Positions 18,789 to 28,188 of a stretch of DNA of 64,000 bases are shown in pieces; the first letter of the stretch is position 1; each line of letters starts with the position of its first letter. The DNA comes from Salivita marina (lineage in GTDB: Bacteria > Pseudomonadota > Gammaproteobacteria > Pseudomonadales > Azotimanducaceae): NCBI GenBank assembly GCA_038144425.1, contig JAYQNS010000004.1:62001-126000 (forward strand), given 5' to 3'. A program made the translations under genes and the position numbers. The notes under the pieces are model-generated. The model saw only the letters and a program-made list of their open reading frames with translations. It did no database searches and was not told the origin of the DNA.

Positions 18789-19641
18789 ATGGATTCAACC
18801 TTTGCCCTCATGCAGGAAGCCATGGCCCTTCTTGATGCGGCGCAGGCCCGGCGCGATTCCCTCAGCTTGGAAGAACTCGCCGGCGCCCTCGGGCTCAGCC
18901 CAAGCCACTTTCAGCGCACCTTTAGCCGCTGGGTGGGGGTTTCGCCGAAGCGCTATCTTCAGTACCTGCAGCTCGATCACGCGAAGGCGCTCCTAAAGGA
19001 CCACAGCGTGCTAGACACCACCCTGGCCCTGGGGCTCTCGAGCCCGAGCCGGCTCCACGATCTTTTTCTTCGCTGGGAAGCCATGGCCCCCGGCGCGGCG
19101 GCTAGGGGGCGCCGGGCTATCCATCGCCTGGGGCACTTTTGAGAGCCCCTTCGGCCCCGTCGTGGCAGCAGGAACGGGGCAGGGCCTCTGTGGCCTCGCC
19201 TTTGCCGCTGAGCTCGGGGAACAGGGGGCCCGCTTCGACCTCAAGCGCCGTTGGCCCGACGCCACCTGGGAGGAACGGCCCGAGGCGCTGAAAAGCTGGG
19301 TAGACAACGCCTTCGGGAAGCAGGGGGACGTCCCCCTGGCCGTAGCCGGAGGGCCCTTCGACCTCAAGGTGTGGCAGGCGCTGATCGCCATCCCCGAGGG
19401 GTCCGTCGCCACCTACTCCCACATCGCCGAAGCCATCGGAAACCCGAAGGCCGTGCGCGCCGTGGGCAGCGCCGTGGGACGCAACCCCCTAGCCTGGCTG
19501 ATCCCCTGCCACCGGGTGCTGCGCCGCGATGGCGCCCTAGGCGGCTACCACTGGGGCCTACCCGTGAAACGCGGACTGCTGGCCTGGGAAAGCGCCCGGC
19601 GCGATGGCGCAGCGGCGGCGCCCCCAGGCGCCCTGGCCTAA
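18789..19641 (+). CDS. Ada-like protein: AraC helix-turn-helix plus O6-methylguanine-DNA methyltransferase (one frameshift)
   Basis: Repairs O6-alkylguanine by transferring the alkyl group to its own Cys and may act as a transcription activator. ATG 18789 follows GAGGAG. The N-terminal part (18789-19142) is an AraC-type DNA-binding domain (LEELAGALGLSPSHFQRTFSRWVGVSPKRY, RLHDLFLRWEAMAPG). The C-terminal part (19162-19641) has the active site IPCHRVLRRDGALGGY. The frame breaks at the G run near 19106; correcting it joins them through LSIAWGTFESPFGPV, as in intact homologues. The zinc-binding phosphotriester domain of full Ada is absent, as in many two-domain family members. Confidence 0.85.
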
Positions 19642-19648
19642 TCCTCGC

Positions 19649-20422
19649 CTAGGCCGTGCTCTTCACCTGACCGCCGTCCACCACCCAGGTAGCGCCGGTA
19701 ACGAAGGCCGCCCGCGGGGAGGTCAGGAAAGCCACCACGTCGGCGATTTCCCGCACCGTGCCAAAACGCTTTAGGGCCACTTCCCGGTCGATCCAGCGCT
19801 GCCACGCGTCGGGGCGGGCCGCCACGTTCCGCTCCCAGGAGCCCCCGGGGAACAAGATGTTGCCTGGCGCCAGGGAATTCACCCGCACGGCGGGGCCCAC
19901 CTCCTTCGCCAAATTGGCCACGAAATGATTCAGCCCCGCCTTCGCGATGCCGTAGCTATGGGGCGCGCCGAGGGCGTTCACACCAGCAATGGAGGAAATC
20001 ACCGTGAGGCTTGTACCCTCCCGGCCCTGCAGGTGCCGCATCGCCTCCCGAGCCAGGCGTACCGTTCCCGTGAGGTTCTGCTCCAGCGCGTAGGCCAGGT
20101 CATCGTCACTGACGTCCCAGCCGGGCTTCAGCCCCCCGCCGCCGACATTGGCAATCACCGCATCGACCCCGCCGAAGGCCGCCTCCATGGCGGCAAAGGC
20201 GCCGGTGATGCCGTCCGTGGCGGTCATGTCCGCCGCATGCTGGGCCACCCGATCTCCGTGCTGCGCCGTAAAGGCCTCGAAGGCCGCCTGCAGAGGCCCC
20301 GGGCTTCGCCCCGTGAGGAGCACCTTCGCTCCCTCCTCCAGCAGCGCCTCCGCAATCCCCTGCCCAATGCCCTGGCTGGCGCCCGCCACCAGCACCCGCG
20401 TGCCCGAAAGTCCTAGGTCCAT
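19649..20422 (-). CDS. short-chain dehydrogenase/reductase
   Basis: A 257-aa classical SDR using NAD(P). The cofactor motif GASQGIGQGIAEAL is at residues 14-27, and NVGGGG follows where NNAG is usual. The catalytic Ser is in SSIAGVNALGAPHS and Tyr/Lys in YGIAK; the C-terminus VTGATWVVDGGQ is typical. It converges on the Ada-like gene with 7 nt between stops. The substrate is unknown. The ATG at 20422 is the family-consistent start. Confidence 0.9.
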   Translation of the reverse strand: MDLGLSGTRVLVAGASQGIGQGIAEALLEEGAKVLLTGRSPGPLQAAFEAFTAQHGDRVAQHAADMTATDGITGAFAAMEAAFGGVDAVIANVGGGGLKPGWDVSDDDLAYALEQNLTGTVRLAREAMRHLQGREGTSLTVISSIAGVNALGAPHSYGIAKAGLNHFVANLAKEVGPAVRVNSLAPGNILFPGGSWERNVAARPDAWQRWIDREVALKRFGTVREIADVVAFLTSPRAAFVTGATWVVDGGQVKSTA

Positions 20423-20461
20423 AGCCTTCCCCTCCTCCGTTCCTTAAGCTCAGGCCCAAGC

Positions 20462-20797
20462 ATGCCATCCTCAGGGAGCGCCGTGACCTTCACCGATGAT
20501 CTTTCCCTCCTCAGCCGCCTCCTGGGTCACCCCGTGGTGAGCCTCGAGCGGGAGCGGGCGCCCATGATGGATCTGGAGCGGATTACCGAAGTGGTGCTGG
20601 CCCCGGACCGGGCCATTCCCCTACCGCCAAACAACGTCTTAAGGAATCTGGGGGAAGTGGCGGAGCTGCGCGCTCTGCTCGAGGGCTGGTCCCGGCAGGA
20701 AGCGGAAACGCTGAAGGGACGGGGACGGACGGGAGACCGCGAGGCTTCCCCGGAAGCCCGCGAGGCGGAAATGCTGGCGGTCGCCCAGGGGTTATAG
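20462..20797 (+). CDS. hypothetical protein
   Basis: A 111-aa predicted cytosolic protein with no signal or membrane segment, divergent from the SDR gene. The first 75 residues look structured (LSLLSRLLGHPVVSLERER, LERITEVVLAPDRAIPLPPNNVLRNLGEVAELRALLEGW); the rest is polar, charged and low in complexity. I recognise no family. It is the only sensible reading on either strand here, but it could be a frameshifted fragment. Confidence 0.4.
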   Translation: MPSSGSAVTFTDDLSLLSRLLGHPVVSLERERAPMMDLERITEVVLAPDRAIPLPPNNVLRNLGEVAELRALLEGWSRQEAETLKGRGRTGDREASPEAREAEMLAVAQGL

Positions 20798-21139
20798 GTC
20801 GACCGGGGCGTGCTTCCGGCCGGGGCATCCCCGCGCCAGTCCACCGCAGCGGCCAAAACGCCGAAACGCAGCTCTGCGGGGAGCGATTCCGTAGTCGTCG
20901 TAGAAGTATCGCATCGGATGCCCCAAACCCTAGGCAGGTGCGGATCCGCCGGTCTGCGATCGGCAGGGCCGGTAGTTCATAGAAATGCGCTCGCCTCATC
21001 AGTGGCGACCGGCGCGTCTTGATCTTTCGATCGTGAGTGTTGGGGTTTGCCAGGGATGGCGAGGATCCATCCACTCAGCAACATCGGCGCGCCCAGCCCC
21101 CCTTGTAATTCGCCAACGCGGATTGCAAGCAGCGATCGC
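20798..21139. other. 342-nt region without recognisable gene
   Basis: Open frames here are short or shadowed and none resembles a known protein. The sequence has several GATC-containing stretches (for example TTGATCTTTCGATCGTG near 21020-21036) but no clear hairpin, repeat or RNA. It lies between the hypothetical gene and the end of the convergent barrel gene. Confidence 0.4.
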
Positions 21140-22522
21140 TCAAAAACGCCGCTGGGGATGCCGGTAGGTCACGGAAAAATAGCCGTAGGCGGGATCCCCC
21201 TGCCCCGAGGCCGTCGGGGCACGACGTAGAAAGGCGCCCTGCTTCAGCAACGCAATGCCCCCGTCCATGGTCCAGCGAGGCGCCGGGCGCCAAACGAGGC
21301 GTGCATCGAACTGCCAGCCCACGTCGTCCCCGCTATCCCCGGCGGGATCTCGGACGCCAGAGCCAATTTGGGCGTCCTTGGCTGAATCGAGCCACAGGCC
21401 GCGCAAGGTGGCCTGCGCCGTGACGGCCTTGCCCGGCTTAAGCTCCAAGCGGAGCGCCGGGGATCGAAAATTTCCCCGAAGCACGTGGGTGAACAAGCTG
21501 GTGGGACCCAGATCGCCGCGCACGGGCCCAAAAAGGGCATCAAAGCGACCCCAGCGGTTGTCCGTGGGGTCGTCGTCGCCGCTGGCGTAATCTAGAAGCG
21601 CCGCCACCCGGGGCGCCCAGGGGCCTTCCCCCGTAACGCCCAGGGCGGCGTGGAAAAACTGGGCCCGGGCGTCCAGCACTGCGCCGTCCTCCGCTGCCGC
21701 CGTGGCCCGCACCTCGCCCCACTGCGCCGCCGCTTCGAGCTCCCCGTCCCAGGCCCCCGGAGCCGGGGCCCGGAGCCAGCGGCCGCCGAGCGTTTGCAGG
21801 CGGCGATTGCGCGTAGCGAGGCCATCGTCCCGTTCCCGGAGTACGAAGCCGTAGGCCTCCAGTTGGTCGCCCGCGCGGGAATGCTGGGTGAGATAGGCCC
21901 CGAGCACGCGAACGCCTGCGTGCTCCTCATCGAGATCCCACTCGTTATCGCGTACCGCTTCGAAGTCGTTAGGGAGGCGCTGCTGGGGGCTCAGGGCAAA
22001 AAGCTCAAGGCGCCGCTCGCCGCGGGTTAGGGTGGCCATGGCGCCGGTGAACGCGTTAGGCGTATTGCGATAGCCGTTGCGACCCAAAAGCCGTCCCGCC
22101 CCGAGGGTGGGGGCGAGGCGCCCAAAGCGGAGGCTCAGCGTTTGATCGCCGGGAACGGCGCCGTCCCAGCCTACATAGGCCGTGAGGGGTTCAAAGGCGT
22201 CGACGAGATTGCCATCCGCACTGCTGCGCGGGGCGAGGTCAAAGGCGCGCGCATCGAGAAGCTCGCCGCCGCGACGAAAGCCACCCCGGGCGTACTCGGC
22301 CGCCAGACGCGTGCGTAGCACTACGCCGCTGTCACTGCCCCCAAGGCCCGGGCGAAACTGATTGTGCAGCGCTTCGTAGCGCGTGCGATGGGAAAAATCG
22401 ACGGAGAGCCCATCGGCCTCAGCTGACGCCTCGGACGCCCATAGCAGCCCCCCCGGGGCGCTTAGGCCAAGGCACGCCAGCCAAGGCGCAAGGGCGCGCC
22501 GTTGCCATATCGGGCTATCCAT
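21140..22522 (-). CDS. alginate-export-family outer-membrane beta-barrel
   Basis: A 460-aa protein with an N-terminal signal region (WLACLGLSAPGGLLWASEASAE) and a barrel with repeated amphipathic strands. DFSHRTRYEALHNQFRPG, RLAAEYARGGFRRGGELLDAR, LSLRFGRLAPTLGAGRLLGRN and the aromatic end YGYFSVTYRHPQRRF fit the alginate-export (AlgE-like) domain family. No alginate biosynthesis genes are in the window, so it should be read as a general anion/polysaccharide-type porin. It precedes SulP on the same strand in reverse order, with 66 nt between. Confidence 0.8.
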   Translation of the reverse strand: MDSPIWQRRALAPWLACLGLSAPGGLLWASEASAEADGLSVDFSHRTRYEALHNQFRPGLGGSDSGVVLRTRLAAEYARGGFRRGGELLDARAFDLAPRSSADGNLVDAFEPLTAYVGWDGAVPGDQTLSLRFGRLAPTLGAGRLLGRNGYRNTPNAFTGAMATLTRGERRLELFALSPQQRLPNDFEAVRDNEWDLDEEHAGVRVLGAYLTQHSRAGDQLEAYGFVLRERDDGLATRNRRLQTLGGRWLRAPAPGAWDGELEAAAQWGEVRATAAAEDGAVLDARAQFFHAALGVTGEGPWAPRVAALLDYASGDDDPTDNRWGRFDALFGPVRGDLGPTSLFTHVLRGNFRSPALRLELKPGKAVTAQATLRGLWLDSAKDAQIGSGVRDPAGDSGDDVGWQFDARLVWRPAPRWTMDGGIALLKQGAFLRRAPTASGQGDPAYGYFSVTYRHPQRRF

Positions 22523-22588
22523 TCTGACTCTCCGGTAGCTGGCCCTGGGCCCCGCCCCGAGGGGCGACCCCAGCGCCAGTCGTCAGCT

Positions 22589-24184
22589 TCAGGCGAGCCC
22601 AGCGACCGCTTTCCGCAGGGCGTCGAGGCGCGTGGGGAAGAAGGCGTCTTCCGCAATCGCCGCATCGGCCCCAAGCTCCCGAAGGGTTCCACGCCCCGCG
22701 TCATTCAGACCCGCGACGTAGAGGTCTTGCCCCGCATCCTTGGCGTCTACCGCCACCGTTTCCACCGCCCGAGCCGCGGAAACGTCGAGGAAGGGGACAT
22801 CGGAGAAGTCGAGCACAACGGCGCGCTGGTGAGGCTCCACGGTCTCCCGCACGTGATGGCCCAAATCCGCAGCAGCGGCAAAGCTCATGGGGCCGGTGAA
22901 AGCCATGATGGAGATGCGTCCCCCTGCTTGCTCAAGGGCTGCCCGCTCCTCCTCCGACTCCACGGAAAAGTTTTGCTCCCGAAGGCGCTTCACCTGCGCA
23001 TCCGCCAGCTGCTGAATGAAGGCCAGGGCCGCGAGGAAGACCCCCACGAAGACAGCAGTCATAAGATCGACGAACACGGTCATGAGCAGCACCAGCATCA
23101 TGAGCGCCAGATCGACTCGAGGGCCGCGATGGCTCCGCTTAAGGTAGGTCCAATCGATAATGTCGAAGCCCACCTTGAAAAGAATGCCCGCGAGCACGGC
23201 GTGGGGGATTTGCTCCGCCAAGGGCCCAAGGGCCAGCACGATGGCCAGCAGCACGAGGCTGTGGAGCATCCCGGAAACCCGGGTGCGTCCACCGGTCCGG
23301 ATATTCACCACGGTACGCATGGTGGCCCCAGCGCCGGGGATGCCGCCGATGAAGCCAGCGACCGTGTTACCAATCCCCTGACCGAGAAGCTCCTTGTTGG
23401 AGTCGTGGCGCGTTCGGGTCATGTTGTCCGCGACCAGGGACGTCAGCAAGGAGTCGATGGCACCGAGCACCGCCAAAATAATCGCCGCCTGGAGCACGAC
23501 GGGGGATAACAAGGCCTCAGCCGCGGGCAAGGTCAAATCGGGCAAGCCGGAGGGAATATCTCCGATGATTGGGGCGCCGGGAAACTGAACGCTGATTAGT
23601 GTTCCAATAATCAAGGCGGCCAGGGGACCCGGAAGGTACTTCGCGATCTTCGGCGGCCAAAAGAACACAATCAAAAGCGACAAGGCTCCGAGGAGCGCGG
23701 CCATGCCGTTGATGTTCGCCAAAGCGCCGGGGATCGCCATGAGGGCATTCACGGTCCCCGGAGGGGCTTCGCCTCCAACGATGCGGGATGCCTGCAGGAT
23801 AATAATGATGCAGCCAATCCCGCTCATAAACCCAGACACCACGGGATAGGGTACGAGGCGGATGTAGGTGCCAAGTCGCAGCACGCCAAGAAGGATCTGG
23901 ATCACGCCGGCGAGGACCACCGCCGTAAAGATGAGCGCCGGCTGATCGACGAAGGCCGCCGCGAGCCCTGCGAATACCACCACCATGGGTCCCGTGGGGC
24001 CAGATACGTTCGTTGGCGTCCCGCCAAAGGCCGCAGCGAAGAAGCCGACGGCGATAGCGCCATAGAGCCCTGCGATGGGGCCCACGCCAGAGGCCACCCC
24101 AAAGGCCAGGGCCAGGGGCAGGGCCACCACGGCAGCCGTGAGCCCCCCAAAAATGTCGCCCTTCAAATGTTCTGAATTCAACAT
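22589..24184 (-). CDS. SulP-family inorganic anion transporter with STAS domain
   Basis: A 531-aa inner-membrane protein starting at ATG 24184 with 10 or more hydrophobic segments. GDIFGGLTAAVVALPLALAFG, ANTVAGFIGGIPGAGATMRT and NIRTGGRTRVSGMLHS are classic SulP signatures. The last 90 residues form a STAS domain (AVVLDFSDVPFLDVSAARAVE). Transported anion (sulfate, bicarbonate or other) cannot be decided from sequence; some bacterial members move bicarbonate. The small DUF4440-like gene just upstream on the same strand may be cotranscribed. Confidence 0.92.
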   Translation of the reverse strand: MLNSEHLKGDIFGGLTAAVVALPLALAFGVASGVGPIAGLYGAIAVGFFAAAFGGTPTNVSGPTGPMVVVFAGLAAAFVDQPALIFTAVVLAGVIQILLGVLRLGTYIRLVPYPVVSGFMSGIGCIIIILQASRIVGGEAPPGTVNALMAIPGALANINGMAALLGALSLLIVFFWPPKIAKYLPGPLAALIIGTLISVQFPGAPIIGDIPSGLPDLTLPAAEALLSPVVLQAAIILAVLGAIDSLLTSLVADNMTRTRHDSNKELLGQGIGNTVAGFIGGIPGAGATMRTVVNIRTGGRTRVSGMLHSLVLLAIVLALGPLAEQIPHAVLAGILFKVGFDIIDWTYLKRSHRGPRVDLALMMLVLLMTVFVDLMTAVFVGVFLAALAFIQQLADAQVKRLREQNFSVESEEERAALEQAGGRISIMAFTGPMSFAAAADLGHHVRETVEPHQRAVVLDFSDVPFLDVSAARAVETVAVDAKDAGQDLYVAGLNDAGRGTLRELGADAAIAEDAFFPTRLDALRKAVAGLA

Positions 24185-24226
24185 AACCAGATCCCTTTCC
24201 GATATCCCTATGGTCTAGACCGATCC

Positions 24227-24601
24227 CTAGCCTTCGGGCATGGCCGAGCTGTGGTGCTGCATGATCTTCCAGCCGCCGTCCGTTTGGACGTACAAATAGC
24301 TGAAGCGCGCGGTGACCGTGGACCCATCCCCGAAGGTGAAGGTGTAAACCCCAGAGTTCGTCGCGTGGGTGTCACTGAGAATGCGGACGTTGGCCTCGTC
24401 GATCTTTCCCTGCGGGGACTTCTTGAGAAAGGCCACGAAGTAGTCGCGAATCTCTTCCGGGTTGTGCCGGACTTGATTCGACACGGTCGGAAGGAGGATG
24501 CCGTTTTCCGTGTATAGGGCGGTCACCGCATCGGGATCGAGGGTTGCCAAAGCGGCGTTCCATTGATCAAAAAGGCCAAGCACTTCGCTTTCGGTCAGCA
24601 T
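24227..24601 (-). CDS. SgcJ/DUF4440-like NTF2-fold protein
   Basis: A 124-aa protein of the SnoaL/CaMKII-association-domain fold. LFDQWNAALATLDPDAVTALYTEN opens the domain, PEEIRDYFVAFL follows, and DGGWKIMQHHSSAMPEG ends it. ATG 24601 is chosen because GGAG lies 8 nt upstream; an upstream in-frame TTG lacks such a site. It sits 42 nt upstream of the SulP gene and is probably in its operon. Proteins of this fold occur next to SulP transporters elsewhere as I recall, but a role here is unknown. Confidence 0.8.
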   Translation of the reverse strand: MLTESEVLGLFDQWNAALATLDPDAVTALYTENGILLPTVSNQVRHNPEEIRDYFVAFLKKSPQGKIDEANVRILSDTHATNSGVYTFTFGDGSTVTARFSYLYVQTDGGWKIMQHHSSAMPEG

Positions 24602-24727
24602 GATTTTCTCCAATTAAAAACGAACGCGAACCTAGGCCGCTCTCGGGCCCGGCGCGGAAGCATAAGGATTTGCTTGTCGTTCCCTGGCTAGGGTGACCGG
24701 TGCGCCAGGGATGGGGAAACGGGGACC

Positions 24728-26355
24728 CTAGGCCTCCGCCTCCGCCGTGGCACGGGCCCAGCGGTAATCCGCCTTCCCGTTGGGTGCGCGTTGCACCTGA
24801 GGAACCGCCACAAAGGCCTTCGGCACCTTGTAGCCGGCGAGCTGCGCGCGCACAAAGGCCCGCAGCGTGTCTTCTTCCAGCGCCGCCCCGGCCTCGGTGA
24901 GGGCATAGACCGCCACCACCCGATTGCCGAGACGCTCGTCCGGGAGGCCCACCACCAGGCAGTCAGCGACCGCCTCATGGCGCTTCACCGCCTCCTCCAC
25001 CTCTTCCGTGTAGACCTTCTCGCCGCCGGTGTTGATACACTGAGACCCGCGACCGAGCAGCGTAATGGTGCCATCCGCCTCCACCCGGGCGAAATCCCCG
25101 GGGAAGCTGTAGCGCACCCCGTTCACGGTCCGGAAGGTGCGGGCGGACTTCTCCGGATCCTTGTAATAGCCCAGGGGCACGAGCCCCGCCGTGGCCACGA
25201 GGCCCACCTCATCGCTGCCCGGCGTGACCTCCCGGTCATCCTCCGTGAAGACCTTCACGTTCTCCCCGAGGGCAAAGCGCGCCGTGGTGGCCGGGGCGTC
25301 CCGGGTGGCCACGGAGGAGCCCATGGACCCTTCCGTGGAGCCCATGGCGTCGTAAAGCATGAAGTCCTTTGTGGCGATGGAGCCCGGCCTTCACCTCCTG
25401 GGACCACATCACCCCAGAGGAACTGATAAGGGCCAGGCGGCTAAGGTCATAGGGGGTGCCCGCGGCGGCCGCCGCATCGAGCGCCGCCACCATGGGGCGG
25501 GCGAAGGCATCGCCGACGATGGTGAGGTCCGTCACCCCTTCCGCAGCGACCGTTTTAAACAGCACGTCCGGGTCGAAATGGGCCGTCCGCTGAGTCACCA
25601 CGCAGCCCCCGCAGAGCAGGGGGATGATGGTGCCAATCCACATGCCCGTGCCGTGCATCTGGGGGCAGGCCGGGAGGCTCACGGGCGCCGCGCCGGCGCC
25701 ATGCAGCGCCTGGGCCTTTGCAACCAGATCCTCCAAGGCTTTCCGCGGGCTCGAGGCCCCGAATAGCCAGCCCGCCCGCGGCCATGGCCGCGCAGAAGGC
25801 GCCATTTTCATACATCACGCCCTTGGGCATGCCCGTGGTGCCGCCGGTGTAGAGCATGTAGATGTCATCGGCGGGGCGCGGCGCCCAGGTGCCCGGAGCC
25901 GCCTCGGCGAGGGCCGCTTCAAAGGCCACGGCGCCCGCCAGCAGGGGCGCCTCTGAACCATCGTCCACCTGAAGATACAACTTCACCCCCGGCAGGCGAG
26001 GCCGGATCTCCTCGATCCGATCAGCAAAACGGCTGTGGAACAGCACGGCCTCGGCGTCGGAGTTCTCAAGCAAATAAACGAGCTCGTCGGCCTGGTAGCG
26101 GTAGTTCACATTGATGGGGCAGGCGCCCAACTTAAAGGCGCCGAAGTGCGCCTCCGTGTATTCGTTGCAATTAAGGAGGTAGAGCCCGAGCTTCGACCCA
26201 GGGCTCAGACCCGCGGCGGCCAAGGCGCTCGCCAAGCGGCCAGCACGGTCCTCGAATTCAGCCCAGCTGCGCGTTTGCCCCTCGCAGACCAAAGCCGGCG
26301 CCTTCCCAAGGGCCTGGGCCAGCGCCGTCCAAGCATTGCCAAAGTGAAATTCCAT
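24728..26355 (-). pseudogene. acyl-CoA synthetase (AMP-forming), broken by two frameshifts
   Basis: Three overlapping frames give one ANL ligase when joined. ATG 26355 (GGGAGG upstream) starts MEFHFGNAWTALAQALG; LYTGGTTGMPKGVMYENG is the nucleotide-binding loop. A one-base shift near 25775 leads to WLFGASSPRKALEDLVAKAQ and CPQMHGTGMW. A second near 25385 leads to IATKDFMLYDAMGSTEG and the C-terminal domain (SFPGDFARVEADGTITLLGRGSQCINTGGEKVY, then NGKADYRWA with the catalytic Lys). Conservation on both sides of each break argues for sequencing indels or very recent inactivation. Intact pieces are 25555-26364, 25236-25811 and 24728-25360. Substrate probably a fatty or related acid. Confidence 0.82.
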
Positions 26356-26508
26356 CGCCCCCAAGCCTCCCCGCCCGTGTGGAGCTCTGACTATAGCAAG
26401 GGTTCGTTACCAGTTAGCTCGCCCTGTGGACTCTGCAATTCGAAAAAAGTTCCACGCGACGGGAAAATAGCTGCGCTATGCTCAGAGAAAACCTGGGGAG
26501 GAGGAAAG

Positions 26509-27138
26509 ATGAGTTTAAAGGTCATTGGCGCCGGCTTCGGGCGCACGGGCACCCTATCGCTAAAAATGGCCCTGGAACAGCTGGGCTTGGGCCCCTGCTA
26601 CCACATGGTAGAGGTCTTTAAGCATCGAGATCACCTTCCCCGCTGGATCGCTGCCCACGAAGGCGCGGAAACGGACTGGGCGGACCTCTTCTCCGGCTAC
26701 GCCGCCACCGTGGACTGGCCCTCCTGCAACCTCTGGCAGGCCCAGCTCGAGGCCTTTCCCGAGGCGAAGATCCTCCTCTCCCGCCGGGACCCAAAGGCCT
26801 GGTACCGCTCCGTCATGAATACCATCTATCCCTCGAGCGTCGCGGCAAAAAATAGCGACGACCCGGGCCAGGCGGCCTTCGGCGCCTTTGCTCATAAAGT
26901 GATCTGGGATCGGGTCTTCGATGGCAACATGGAAGACGAAAGCCGGGTATGTGAGATCTTCGAAGCCCACAACGCCGCGGTGATCAAAGCCGCTCCCAAG
27001 GACCGTCTTCTAGTCTTCGAAGCGCGCGACGGCTGGGCCCCCCTCTGCGAATTCCTAGAAGTCCCGGTCCCCGATACCCCCTACCCGAGGAGCAACTCCA
27101 CGGAGGAGTTCCAGAAGCACCAGGGGCCGCGGACTTAG
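26509..27138 (+). CDS. sulfotransferase-family P-loop protein
   Basis: A 209-aa protein starting at ATG 26509 behind GGAGGA. GFGRTGTLSLKMALEQLGLG (residues 8-27) is the 5'-phosphosulfate loop expected in PAPS-dependent sulfotransferases, and LLSRRDPKAWYRSV holds the 3'-phosphate site. WPSCNLWQ and EFLEVPVPDTPYPRSN are also typical of this small bacterial branch. It would transfer sulfate to a hydroxyl or amine acceptor that cannot be identified. It stands alone between the broken CoA ligase and a convergent transporter. Confidence 0.85.
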   Translation: MSLKVIGAGFGRTGTLSLKMALEQLGLGPCYHMVEVFKHRDHLPRWIAAHEGAETDWADLFSGYAATVDWPSCNLWQAQLEAFPEAKILLSRRDPKAWYRSVMNTIYPSSVAAKNSDDPGQAAFGAFAHKVIWDRVFDGNMEDESRVCEIFEAHNAAVIKAAPKDRLLVFEARDGWAPLCEFLEVPVPDTPYPRSNSTEEFQKHQGPRT

Positions 27139-27156
27139 AATTCCGCGCCCACCGTT

Positions 27157-28080
27157 CTAAACCGCTAGGAAGGTTGCCAGGAGAAAGGGTGTTACCCCAA
27201 GGGCCAGCACCGTCTGGCCCGTGATCACCGCCGCCGTAGCGGGCCCATCGCCCCCGAGCTGCTGGGCCAGGATATAGGCTGAGGTGGCCGTGGGCACGCA
27301 AAACAGCATGAGCAACACCCCCTGCAGCGGCGCGGGTACGGCCAGGGCCGCTGCAAGGCCGAGGGCCAGGGCCGGCTTCACCGTAAACTGCACCACGCTG
27401 CTGGCCACCAGAGGCTGAAGCTCCGTGGCTTTCCGGGGCGCCCGGAGCGCCGCCCCCACGGCCAAGAGCCCCAGGGGCAGGGCTGCACTTCCGAGCAACG
27501 CGAGGGCATCGGCCACGGCGCTGGGCAAGGCCTGGGGCAGGTCCGCCAGTACACCCCCAACCAGGCAGGCGATAATTAGAGGATTGGTGCCCAGGGCCTT
27601 TGCCACGCCGCCCGGGGTGGGCGCGGCCTTCCCCTGGCCCCACCGAGCAAAGGCCAGCACGCACAGCACGTTAATCATCAGAATCATCACCGCCGCTAGC
27701 CAAGCCAGGGGCGCGAGGGCGCCCGCCCCCAATAGCCCCTCAGCCATCGCGAAAGATAGGTAGGTGTTAAAGCGCACCCCGCCCTGGAAAAGCGCCGTGT
27801 AAGCGGGACCAGAGAGGCGGCGGAACGCCGGGCGCAGCGCCAGCAAAAGGGCCGCTACGGTAAGCACGGTCATCACGGTCACCGCAGCGGCGCTACCAAG
27901 CCCCGTCGGAACCCCCTGGGCGCTCACCCGGGACACCAGCAGAGCGGGAAAGAGCACGAAGTAGGTAAGGCGTTCCACCGCGGACCAGCTGGCGTCGGGG
28001 ACAAGGCCACTGCGGCGGAGCCCATAGCCAAGGGCAATGAGCAGCACCACCGGAGCAAGGGCCGTGAGCACAACGGTCAT
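27157..28080 (-). CDS. AEC-family (auxin efflux carrier-like) transporter
   Basis: A 307-aa membrane protein with about ten hydrophobic segments arranged as an inverted repeat. It starts MTVVLTALAPVVLLIALGYGLRRSG, has GVRFNTYLSFAMAEG in the fifth segment region, NPLIIACLVGG in the middle, and ends LQGVLLMLFCVPTATSAYILAQQLGGD and GQTVLALGVTPFLL. Family members export small organic acids or amino acids. Substrate unknown. It converges with the sulfotransferase gene, 18 nt apart. Confidence 0.9.
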   Translation of the reverse strand: MTVVLTALAPVVLLIALGYGLRRSGLVPDASWSAVERLTYFVLFPALLVSRVSAQGVPTGLGSAAAVTVMTVLTVAALLLALRPAFRRLSGPAYTALFQGGVRFNTYLSFAMAEGLLGAGALAPLAWLAAVMILMINVLCVLAFARWGQGKAAPTPGGVAKALGTNPLIIACLVGGVLADLPQALPSAVADALALLGSAALPLGLLAVGAALRAPRKATELQPLVASSVVQFTVKPALALGLAAALAVPAPLQGVLLMLFCVPTATSAYILAQQLGGDGPATAAVITGQTVLALGVTPFLLATFLAV

Positions 28081-28188
28081 AGGAAGTCCTAGCGTTTAGC
28101 CATGAGCGCGCGAGTATAGCCGCGCCCGCTTGCGCCGCCGACCTAAGGGCGCCACCCTGCCCCCTCTTCGACCCTTAAGGATTGCGCC

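Noticed and set aside
20583..21074. 163-aa minus-strand ORF
   Set aside because: Pro/Arg-rich composition typical of G+C-rich shadow frames; no domain seen.
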